Source: an uncultured Acidovorax sp. (GTDB taxonomy: Bacteria; Pseudomonadota; Gammaproteobacteria; Burkholderiales; Burkholderiaceae_C). Taken from it: a DNA stretch of 64,000 nt. Positions 57,233 through 64,000 of this stretch are shown here, in pieces. The notes beneath the pieces were generated by a model. That model was not told where the DNA came from. It searched no databases and saw nothing but the letters and a program-made list of their open reading frames with translations. The first letter of the stretch is position 1; each line of letters opens with the position of its first letter. The translations under genes were made by a program, and so were the position numbers. The DNA lies in NCBI GenBank assembly GCA_913774625.1, contig CAJYHL010000043.1:1-64000 (forward strand). The letters are read 5' to 3'.

Positions 57233-58314
57233 AATTCGATCCGGGCCGCCACCTGCTCGGCAAGCGTGCGGATCGTGAGCGGCGCGCAGCCCTCCGCATG
57301 GTTGCTGATGGTCACGTAGGCGTTCTGGCCGCGCTGCGTGACGCCCGCGATGGCGCGCGCCAGCTCGGCATGCAGGTCCGGGTCGGGGTGGTGGATGCGG
57401 TCGTAGGGCGCGTAGAGCTTTTCGGCGTCCTCGTAGCCGTACATGCCGTGGATGGGATGCAGGTTCCAGCGGCAGACCAGGGGCCCGGGCCAGAGCATGC
57501 GCAAGAGCGGCAGCTGGTCCGCCAGCGCCGGCATGCGCGCATGCAGGCCCAGGCAGTAGGTGGCGCCGCTGGCGCGCAGCGCATCGGCCAGCAGCGGCAG
57601 CACTTCGGGCGCCAGCCATTCGGGGTCGCGCACTTCCACGGCCAGCACGGCATCGGGCGCGGTCGGGGCCAGCGGCGGCTGGGCGCGCAGCATGGCGGCC
57701 AGGCGTTCGATCACCTCGGGCAGGCGCTGCAGCATGGCGGGCGGCAGCGGGCTCAGCTGGAAGACCAGCGCCCCGGCACGGCCGCCCAGGCCTTCGAGCG
57801 CAGGCTCGACGAATTCCTGCGCGGCCAGCTCGGGGCTCAGGAAGGCGCTGTTGGGCTGCTTGCCGCGCCCGTCCTCGCTGCGCACCAGCGCATCGGTGAC
57901 CAGGCTGGGCGCCTTCACGACGAAGCGGAAATCGCCCGGCACCTGCGCGGCGTAGCGGGCGTATTGCTCGGCCGTGAGCGGCCGGTAGAAGCTGCGGTCG
58001 ATGCTGACGGTGCGCAGCAGCGGGTGCTGGGCATAGACCGGCAGGCCGTGCTTGGACAGCATGGATTCGGAATGCTCGCCTTCCCACACCAGACCCTTCC
58101 AGCCGGGATAGGTCCAGGACGAGGTGCCCAGCCGCAGCCGGGGCGGCAGCGCCCGGCCCAGGGCGATCAGCGCCTCGTCCCAGGCGGCGGGGTGGACGCC
58201 CGTGCGGCGGCGGGCGGGGGCCGCTGCCGTGGCGTCCGAGGCTTCCTTGCCGGCGGCTGCGGAGTAGGGCGGTGGCGGTGCTGCGGGCGGCCCGCCGAAA
58301 AGGTCGTCTTGCAT
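57226..58314 (-). CDS. DUF72 (YecE-like) protein
   Basis: A 362-residue DUF72 protein with a TIM-barrel-like fold whose function is unknown. Marks are LRLGTSSWTYPGWKGLVW, DRSFYRPLTAEQYARYAAQV, DFRFVVKAP, LVFQLSPLPPAM, AVEVRDPEWL and NHAEGCAPLTIRTL. The first 50 residues are a Pro/Ala-rich extension ahead of the domain. It lies 28 bp after the small Cys-motif gene on the same strand. Confidence 0.88.
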   Translation of the reverse strand: MQDDLFGGPPAAPPPPYSAAAGKEASDATAAAPARRRTGVHPAAWDEALIALGRALPPRLRLGTSSWTYPGWKGLVWEGEHSESMLSKHGLPVYAQHPLLRTVSIDRSFYRPLTAEQYARYAAQVPGDFRFVVKAPSLVTDALVRSEDGRGKQPNSAFLSPELAAQEFVEPALEGLGGRAGALVFQLSPLPPAMLQRLPEVIERLAAMLRAQPPLAPTAPDAVLAVEVRDPEWLAPEVLPLLADALRASGATYCLGLHARMPALADQLPLLRMLWPGPLVCRWNLHPIHGMYGYEDAEKLYAPYDRIHHPDPDLHAELARAIAGVTQRGQNAYVTISNHAEGCAPLTIRTLAEQVAARIELL

Positions 58315-58342
58315 TCTTCCAGTGCCAGTGCGCGAGGCGCTT

Positions 58343-58750
58343 TCAGCCGCCGCCGAATAGGCCGCCTTCGTCGAGCAGATCGAAGGCGATGGCGGGGCGC
58401 TGGTCCATGCTCTTCTTGATGGCCGCCGGGATGGCCTGGCGCGTCTTGCGGCACAGGCCGGGCTGCTCGTGGACCAGGATGGTGATGCCGCGCAAGGTGC
58501 GCACTTCGTTGGGGCTGGCGGCGATCGTCAGGCGCACGCCCAGCTGCAGGAAGAGGCGCTCTTCCATGCGGCGCAGGTCGGCCAGATCGGCCAGGTTTTC
58601 CAGCCGCGCGATCAGGCGCTTTTCCTCCTCGCGCGTGAGCCGCAGGATGCGCACGTCGCCATCGGGCTGGCGCATCAGCGCGTCCCGCTCGCACGTGCAG
58701 GCGCCGGGCGGGCATTCGGTGCGGACGGGGAAGGGGAAGGGCGTCGTCAT
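58343..58750 (-). CDS. Conserved hypothetical protein with CPPGACTC motif
   Basis: A 135-residue product with no family I can name. It opens with a cysteine motif TECPPGACTCERD (Cys13, Cys18, Cys20), then a charged helical region (LRLTREEEKRLIARLENLAD) and RLFLQLGVRLTIAASPNEVR. It has one more Cys100 in PGLCRKTRQAIPAAI and a Gly-rich end (GGLFGGG). The Cys spacing C-x4-C-x-C could bind a metal with a fourth ligand from elsewhere (inference). No signal peptide or membrane segment. It is likely co-transcribed with the DUF72 gene 28 bp downstream. Confidence 0.75.
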   Translation of the reverse strand: MTTPFPFPVRTECPPGACTCERDALMRQPDGDVRILRLTREEEKRLIARLENLADLADLRRMEERLFLQLGVRLTIAASPNEVRTLRGITILVHEQPGLCRKTRQAIPAAIKKSMDQRPAIAFDLLDEGGLFGGG

Positions 58751-58846
58751 CGAGGGCGGAAAAACAATGCGCACCGCCTGCCGGGGCAGGGGTGCGCACA
58801 TTCTAGGGAGCGGGCGCCGCCGGAGCGGCGCGAGGGGAATGCCTTC

Positions 58847-60406
58847 TTACTTGAAGGTGGCGCTCCACAAGTCCTGTGGCTTGTTCGACTCTGGACCAGA
58901 TTGCTGGTCCTGGAGCCAGAGGGTCAAGGACCGGAAACTGTCGTCCAGGCCTGCCACCGGCTTGGACAGCGTCAGCGCGCCTGCCGGGCCGCCCAGCGAC
59001 ACGATCTGCGCCGGCGTGCCCCAGCCGGCGGTGGCATAGAACGGCCGTGCCCACAGGTCGTAGCTGTTGTTGGCGCCCAGGGCGGCGCGGTAGCTGACCA
59101 TGGCGTCGCCCTTGGTGTTGCAGCCCACCGAGGCCTGGGGCACGATGAATTCCTGCCCTTCTGCAGGAACGCGCACCGGCGCATCCCAGCCTTTGTCCAC
59201 GGTGAAGCGGCGCGCTGCAACCTGGCCCAGCTGCAGGAACGGCAGGGTGACCATGACGGCATTGCCAGCGGCGTCGCTGCACAGGCCCGCGATGTAGCGT
59301 TCGTCGCTGGTCAAGCCCACTCTGTCGATGACGGTGGGCGTGCTCCAGCTGCCGTTGCTCAGGCGCGTGGCATAGAGGTTGGAGCCCGATCCGTCGCGGC
59401 CGGTCCACGCGGCGATGGTGTCGCCGTTGTCCGCGATGGTGATGCGCGCCATGCCGAAGCTTCTCACCAGATCGCCGTCGATCTCATGGCCTGCGGTCCA
59501 GCCCGATCCTTCCTTGTATTCACTGGCGAGCATGCGGAACCGGTTGGTGCTGGAGCTGATCTGCTGCCAGATGGCCGTGGCGCTCTTGCCGTCCGGCGAT
59601 GCGGCGAACTGCAGTTCTTTCGCATCCGAGGTCGCCCCGGCCAGGAAGCGGGTGGCTGGGCCCCAGACGCCGTTGCGCCACTGCTTGACCCAGGCACCGT
59701 CGGGGTCGTCAAGGATGGTGGCTACCGAGAAGGCATAGAAAGCATTGCCGTTGTTGTCCAGGGTCACCCGGTGGCTGTTGATTGCGCTGTATATCCCGTA
59801 GAGCGAGGCTTCGCTGGCAGACAGGACGGCCGTGGGTGCGGCATCCCATGCACCGGTGGCGGCGCTGTAGCGGATCGTGTTCACGCTGAGGTTCGTGCCG
59901 TTGGTGGCCGACTGCTCCCAGAGCACGATGGCATCGCCGTTGGCGTTGACGGCCACCTCCGGCATGCCGGCGCCTCCCGTCAGCGCGAAGGACACGGTAG
60001 CGCCCCAGCCGGTGTCCGGCGAGTAGGCGCGGGCATGCACGCTGTAGGTGGTGAGCGTCGCGGTGCCGCGGTCCTCCAGCCAGGCGGCGACTGCCTTGCC
60101 GTTCGGCGCGACCGCCAGATGCTGGTTCAGCACGCCGTTGGTATCGCTTTCCACCAGTTGAGGCGCGCCCCAGGTGCCCGCTGCAGGCGCAGGAGGCGGC
60201 GACTGAGAAGGCGGAGGAGGGGGGGCTGGTGTGCCCGGAGGGGGCGCAGGAGTGGACGGTTCGCCCGTGGGCGGCGGCGCGGCTCCCGGTGCGTCGGAGC
60301 TGCCGCCGCCTCCTCCTCCGCAGGCGCTCAGAGACAGGGCGGTGAAAGCCGCGAGCGCGGCGAAAGCGGCGGCCTTGCGGCTGCTCAGCGATGGTTTGGA
60401 CGGCAT
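58847..60406 (-). CDS. Large lipoprotein with Pro-rich linker, possible beta-propeller
   Basis: A 519-residue lipoprotein. The N-terminus has a basic start and hydrophobic stretch to the lipobox LSAC (Cys29), then a poly-Gly run and a Pro-rich linker (about 30-75) as a spacer. The rest (about 78-519) consists of repeated beta-rich units with patterns such as VAPNGKAVAAWLED, VNANGDAIVLWEQ, ASPDGKSATAIWQQ, IADNGDTIAAWTG and DAAGNAVMVTLPF. There are about seven units each with xDxxGxAxxxW, which suggests a beta-propeller. Function unknown; surface or periplasmic location likely. I chose ATG 60406 over an in-frame GTG at 60439 because it gives a regular lipoprotein signal. Confidence 0.8.
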   Translation of the reverse strand: MPSKPSLSSRKAAAFAALAAFTALSLSACGGGGGGSSDAPGAAPPPTGEPSTPAPPPGTPAPPPPPSQSPPPAPAAGTWGAPQLVESDTNGVLNQHLAVAPNGKAVAAWLEDRGTATLTTYSVHARAYSPDTGWGATVSFALTGGAGMPEVAVNANGDAIVLWEQSATNGTNLSVNTIRYSAATGAWDAAPTAVLSASEASLYGIYSAINSHRVTLDNNGNAFYAFSVATILDDPDGAWVKQWRNGVWGPATRFLAGATSDAKELQFAASPDGKSATAIWQQISSSTNRFRMLASEYKEGSGWTAGHEIDGDLVRSFGMARITIADNGDTIAAWTGRDGSGSNLYATRLSNGSWSTPTVIDRVGLTSDERYIAGLCSDAAGNAVMVTLPFLQLGQVAARRFTVDKGWDAPVRVPAEGQEFIVPQASVGCNTKGDAMVSYRAALGANNSYDLWARPFYATAGWGTPAQIVSLGGPAGALTLSKPVAGLDDSFRSLTLWLQDQQSGPESNKPQDLWSATFK

Positions 60407-60716
60407 GTTGCGTAGTGCGGTGAGATGGCTGTTCTGCACGGGCCCGGCACCCCATGTGTCGGGCCGTAGAACATGGCCTCAGACCGTATCGCCCGGCCTG
60501 CGCGTGACAAACCCGCAGAGAGTGGGGTGGGTGTAAGGGCGTGTTTCCATCAGGCGGCATTTCCGCCCATCCGGTTACCTGCTGGAACCATTGACACACG
60601 CGGCGGCCTGCCGTCACGGCCGCTTGCCCGCGGCGGCGGCAGGGCCGTGGCGGAGCGCGGGATGCGCTATGGCAAACTCCCGCGCTTCGCTTTTTCGTCT
60701 CAGACATCGGCAGCAC

Positions 60717-63071
60717 ATGCAGCAGATCATTCGGCAGTTGGCCGCAGAAATCAGGGTCAGTGAACAACAGGTACGCGCGGCGGTGGAGCTGCTGGACGGC
60801 GGCGCCACCGTGCCCTTCATCGCGCGCTACCGCAAGGAAGTGACCGGCGGGCTGGACGACATCCAGCTGCGCGAGCTGGAGGCGCGCCTGGCCTATCTGC
60901 GCGAGCTGGAGGACCGCCGCGCCGCCGTGCTCAAGGCCATCGACGAGCAGGGCAAGCTGACCGATGCCCTGCGCGCCGCGATCGCCGCTGCGCCCACCAA
61001 GCAGGAGCTGGAAGACCTCTACCTGCCGTTCAAGCAGAAGCGCCGCACCAAGGGCCAGATCGCGCGCGAGTTCGGCATCGAGCCGCTGGCCGACAAGCTG
61101 TTCGCCGACCCCACGCTGGACCCGGCCGCCGAGGCCGCCGCCTTCACCCGCCCGCCCGAGGTGCTGGACGACGGCAAGCCCGGCGCCGACTTCTCCACCG
61201 TGCCTGCCGTGCTGGACGGCGTGCGCGACATCCTCTCCGAGCGCTGGGCCGAAGACGCCGCGCTGGTGCAGTCGCTGCGCGAATGGCTGTGGGCCGAAGG
61301 CCTCCTGCGCAGCAAGAAGGTCGAGGGCAAGAACGAGAACGACCCCGAGGTCTCCAAGTTCCGCGACTACTTCGAGTACGACGAGCCCATCGGCCGCGTG
61401 CCCTCGCACCGTGCGCTGGCGGTGTTCCGCGGCCGGGCGCTGGAAATCCTCGAAGCCAAGCTGGTGCTGCCCGTGGAGCCGGAGCCCGGCAAGCCCAGCA
61501 TCGCCGAAGGCAAGATCGCCCTGCATCTGGGCTGGAGCCATGCGGCCCGCCCGGCCGACGACCTGATCCGCAAGTGCGTGGCCTGGACCTGGCGCGTGAA
61601 GCTCAGCCTCTCCACCGAACGCGACCTGTTCGCCCGCCTGCGCGAAGAGGCCGAGAAGGTCGCCATCAAGGTCTTCGCCGACAACCTGCGCGACCTGCTG
61701 CTGGCTGCGCCCGCCGGCCCGCGCGTGGTGATGGGGCTGGACCCGGGCATCCGCACCGGCGTGAAGGTGGCGGTGGTCGATGCCACCGGCAAGCTGGTGG
61801 AAACCGCCACGGTCTACCCGCACGAGCCGCGCCGCGACTGGGACGGCAGCCTGCACACGCTGGCCAAGCTGGCCGACAAGCACGGCGTGAACCTGATCGC
61901 CATCGGCAACGGCACGGCCAGCCGGGAGACCGACAAGCTGGCCGGCGAGCTGATCAAGCTGGCCGCCAAGGCCGAGCGCGCGATCGAGAAGGTGGTGGTG
62001 AGCGAAGCCGGCGCATCCGTCTATTCCGCCAGCGAATACGCCAGCCAGGAAATGCCCGACGTGGACGTGAGCCTGCGCGGCGCAGCCTCCATCGCCCGCC
62101 GACTGCAGGACCCGCTGGCCGAGCTGGTCAAGATCGACCCCAAGAGCATCGGCGTGGGACAGTACCAGCACGACGTGAACCAGAGCGAGCTGGCGCGCAC
62201 CCTGGGCGCGGTGGTGGAGGACTGCGTGAACTCCGTGGGCGTGGACCTGAACACGGCCAGCGTGCCGCTGCTCTCGCGCGTCTCGGGCCTGTCGGGCAGC
62301 GTCGCCAAGGCCGTGGTGCGCTGGCGCGAGGCCAACGGCGCGTTCAGGAACCGCAAGCAGCTCATGGACGTGAGCGGCCTGGGCGCCAAGACCTTCGAGC
62401 AGAGCGCGGGTTTCCTGCGCATCCGCGGCGGCGACAACCCGCTGGACATGACCGGCGTCCACCCCGAGACCTATCCGGTGGTCGAGCAGATCATGGAGAA
62501 GACCGGCAAGCCGGTGGCCGAGCTGATGGGCCGCGCCGACATGCTCAAGACCTTGAAGCCCGAGCTCTTCGCCAACGAGCGCTTCGGCGCCATCACCGTC
62601 AAGGACATCCTGGGCGAGCTGGAAAAGCCCGGCCGCGACCCGCGCCCGGACTTCAAGGTGGCCCGCTTCAACGACGGCGTGGAAGACATCAAGGACCTGA
62701 AGGAAGGCATGGTGCTGGAGGGCACGGTGAGCAACGTGGCCCAGTTCGGCGCCTTCATCGACCTGGGCGTGCATCAGGACGGCCTGGTCCACGTCAGCCA
62801 GCTGAGCCACAAGTTCGTGAGCGATGCGCGCGAGGTGGTCAAGACCGGCGACATCGTGAAGGTGACGGTCATGGAGGTCGATGTGGAGCGCAAGCGCATC
62901 GGCCTGACCATGAAGCTCGACGCAGCGCCTGCGCGCCGCGACGGCCCGCGTGACAACCGCTTCGAAGGCGCCGGCCGGGGCTATGCCCAGCCCCCGCGCC
63001 GCCAGAACGAGCCCGCCGCGCCCTCGGCCATGGCCTCGGCCTTCGCCAAGCTGCAGCAGGGTCGCCGCTGA
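60717..63071 (+). CDS. tex: Tex-family RNA-binding transcription accessory protein
   Basis: Tex (Spt6-like) protein of 784 residues that binds nucleic acid and is linked to transcription. The start MQQIIRQLAAEIRVSEQQVR is the family N-terminus. Order of domains: N-terminal helical Tex domain with GGATVPFIARYRKEVTGGLD (about 1-190), YqgF/RNase-H-like domain (about 325-450) with VMGLDPGIRTGVKVAVVDAT and AIGNGTASRETDKLA, helix-hairpin-helix region (about 490-600) with VGVDLNTASVPLLSRVSGL, and an S1 domain (about 645-715) with GMVLEGTVSNVAQFGAFIDL. The tail after S1 is rich in Arg/Gly/Pro. Confidence 0.97.
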   Translation: MQQIIRQLAAEIRVSEQQVRAAVELLDGGATVPFIARYRKEVTGGLDDIQLRELEARLAYLRELEDRRAAVLKAIDEQGKLTDALRAAIAAAPTKQELEDLYLPFKQKRRTKGQIAREFGIEPLADKLFADPTLDPAAEAAAFTRPPEVLDDGKPGADFSTVPAVLDGVRDILSERWAEDAALVQSLREWLWAEGLLRSKKVEGKNENDPEVSKFRDYFEYDEPIGRVPSHRALAVFRGRALEILEAKLVLPVEPEPGKPSIAEGKIALHLGWSHAARPADDLIRKCVAWTWRVKLSLSTERDLFARLREEAEKVAIKVFADNLRDLLLAAPAGPRVVMGLDPGIRTGVKVAVVDATGKLVETATVYPHEPRRDWDGSLHTLAKLADKHGVNLIAIGNGTASRETDKLAGELIKLAAKAERAIEKVVVSEAGASVYSASEYASQEMPDVDVSLRGAASIARRLQDPLAELVKIDPKSIGVGQYQHDVNQSELARTLGAVVEDCVNSVGVDLNTASVPLLSRVSGLSGSVAKAVVRWREANGAFRNRKQLMDVSGLGAKTFEQSAGFLRIRGGDNPLDMTGVHPETYPVVEQIMEKTGKPVAELMGRADMLKTLKPELFANERFGAITVKDILGELEKPGRDPRPDFKVARFNDGVEDIKDLKEGMVLEGTVSNVAQFGAFIDLGVHQDGLVHVSQLSHKFVSDAREVVKTGDIVKVTVMEVDVERKRIGLTMKLDAAPARRDGPRDNRFEGAGRGYAQPPRRQNEPAAPSAMASAFAKLQQGRR

Positions 63072-63080
63072 CTCCGAGGA

Positions 63081-63134
63081 GGAGGAAGGAAGGGGAGGGC
63101 CGGCGCTTCGGTCCTTCCTCCGTGACGCCGGCCC
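63081..63134 (+). terminator. Overlapping stems after tex
   Basis: Two perfect pairings compete or form a pseudoknot: GGAGGAAGGA (63081-63090) with TCCTTCCTCC (63112-63121), and GGGCCGGCG (63097-63105) with CGCCGGCCC (63126-63134). The sequence TTCCTC follows, so only a weak T tract is present. It lies 10 bp after the tex stop and probably acts in ending tex transcription. Confidence 0.45.
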
Positions 63135-63228
63135 TTCCTCTGCGGGGCCTGCGCTCTCGACGTCCGCTCCCCGCTGCCCGGATAATCGACGCCCATCCAT
63201 TCAATCCGAGGCTTCGCCCCGCCCGCCC

Positions 63229-64000
63229 ATGGAGCTGAACGCCCTGCTCGCCGTTCCCGTCAAGCTGCCCAGCCTGCCCAAGGCCGTGGCCCTGCTGATG
63301 AGCGAACTGGCCGCCCCCGAGCCCGATCTGCGCCGCGTGAACCTTTTGTTCGCCAGCGACCCGGCCCTGGCCGCACGGCTGCTGCAGCAGGCCAATGCGC
63401 CGTCTGCCGGCATGCCGGGACAGGTGTCCGGCATTCCGGAAGCGCTCGCGCTGCTGGGCCTGGGCCAGCTGCGCGAACTGGTCGCGGCAGCGCCGCTGGC
63501 CACCACCTCGCGCTCGGTGCCGGGCGTGGACTTTCTGCAGTTCTGGCGCTACAGCCTGCGCACGGCCAAGCTGGCCCGCTCCCTGGCGGGCAGCGTCCAG
63601 CAGAACCCGCTGGCAGCCTACACGGCCGGCCTGCTGCACGGCCTGGGCGAGCTGGTGCTGCACATCGTGGACACCAAGCGGGCGGAGTCGCTGAGCGCTC
63701 AGCTGCCTCCGCTGGACCTGCGCCGGGCCCGGCTGGAGCAGCGCGTGCTGGGCTACAGCTACGCCCACATCAGCGCCGGCATGGCCCTGCAATGGCGCCT
63801 GCCCCTGCTGGTGACCGACGCCGTGGAATACCACTGCGCGCCCTTCGAAGGCGGCGCCTACGAGCCGCTGGCCGGCGTGCTGCATCTGGCGGCCTGGCGT
63901 GCGCGAGCCGCCGAAGCCCGGCTGAGCGACCGCGAACTGGCGGTGAGCTTCCCCGGCGAGGTCGGAGTGGCGCTGGGGCTGGATATCGACATGGTGCTGC
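63229..64000 (+). CDS. HDOD-domain protein, cut by the window end
   Basis: The first 257 codons of a protein with an HDOD domain (about 8-200): LPSLPKAVALLMSELAAPEPDL, LFASDPALAARLLQQANAPS, IPEALALLGLGQLRELVAA, then FWRYSLRTAKLARSLA and AAYTAGLLHGLGELVLHIVD. HDOD proteins are signalling proteins related to HD phosphodiesterases but lacking the metal residues. HGLGELV keeps the HD-like helix with Gly in place of Asp, as is usual in HDOD. No stop codon is reached by base 64000, so C-terminal domains cannot be judged. Confidence 0.85.
   Translation, partial: MELNALLAVPVKLPSLPKAVALLMSELAAPEPDLRRVNLLFASDPALAARLLQQANAPSAGMPGQVSGIPEALALLGLGQLRELVAAAPLATTSRSVPGVDFLQFWRYSLRTAKLARSLAGSVQQNPLAAYTAGLLHGLGELVLHIVDTKRAESLSAQLPPLDLRRARLEQRVLGYSYAHISAGMALQWRLPLLVTDAVEYHCAPFEGGAYEPLAGVLHLAAWRARAAEARLSDRELAVSFPGEVGVALGLDIDMVL

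Noticed and set aside
59709-63200. A 1163-codon minus-strand frame over tex
   Set aside because: Composition is typical of an antisense shadow (His, Val, Gln, Ala rich). The plus strand carries a complete Tex protein.

Overview
The window is a high-G+C betaproteobacterial chromosome segment, most likely from the family Comamonadaceae (Burkholderiales; Acidovorax/Comamonas/Delftia-like). The evidence is the gene order yebC-purD-hemF-rsfS-rlmH-maf-rng, the block lptFG/pepA-holC, several branched-chain-amino-acid-type (Liv) ABC proteins, an Omp32-like porin, and short intergenic palindromes with the words GATAGCTGC and AGCGCTTG. The genus cannot be fixed from the sequence alone. I see no rRNA, tRNA, CRISPR array, prophage or replication origin.

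Layout. 1-6.2 kb: the end of an unknown gene, LD-carboxypeptidase, a penicillin-acylase-family hydrolase, and an IclR regulator divergent from a general porin. 6.2-9.6 kb: a chemoreceptor and a HerA/DUF853 ATPase on the minus strand. 9.6-16.7 kb: the housekeeping run yebC, purD, hemF, rsfS, rlmH, maf, rng, joined by short overlaps but broken after hemF by a highly palindromic 271-bp element; the nadD gene usually found next to rsfS is not there. 16.7-21.6 kb (minus): aminotransferase, CysB, a CbiX-type chelatase, LptG, LptF. 21.6-25.4 kb: pepA, holC, a small unknown gene, and an orphan Liv-type binding protein. 25.6-29.4 kb (minus): a tight chain selO, msrB, yciB, bolA, then a parvulin. 29.6-36.5 kb: an acyl-CoA ligase with a complete Liv-type importer (binding protein, two permeases, two ATPases). 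LivG appears frameshifted, and LivF carries Arg in place of the Walker A Lys.

36.5-41.9 kb is a lower-G+C island. It starts with a decayed IS3-family transposase and ends with about 0.9 kb without genes. It carries an operon for ADP-heptose (LPS inner-core precursor): hldD, hldE, and a fusion of an AGE-family sugar isomerase/epimerase to a GmhB-like HAD phosphatase. gmhA is absent, which makes the fusion the most interesting object in the window.

41.9-52.2 kb is a fatty-acid/enone metabolism cluster: multifunctional hydratase/dehydrogenase, thiolase, acyl-CoA dehydrogenase, SDR, thioesterase, MDR reductase, GNAT, GST, SDR. 52.2-64 kb holds a DUF1566 protein, a membrane acyltransferase-like protein, two MFS exporters, a DUF72 protein with a small Cys-motif partner, a large lipoprotein, Tex, and the start of an HDOD protein cut by the window edge.
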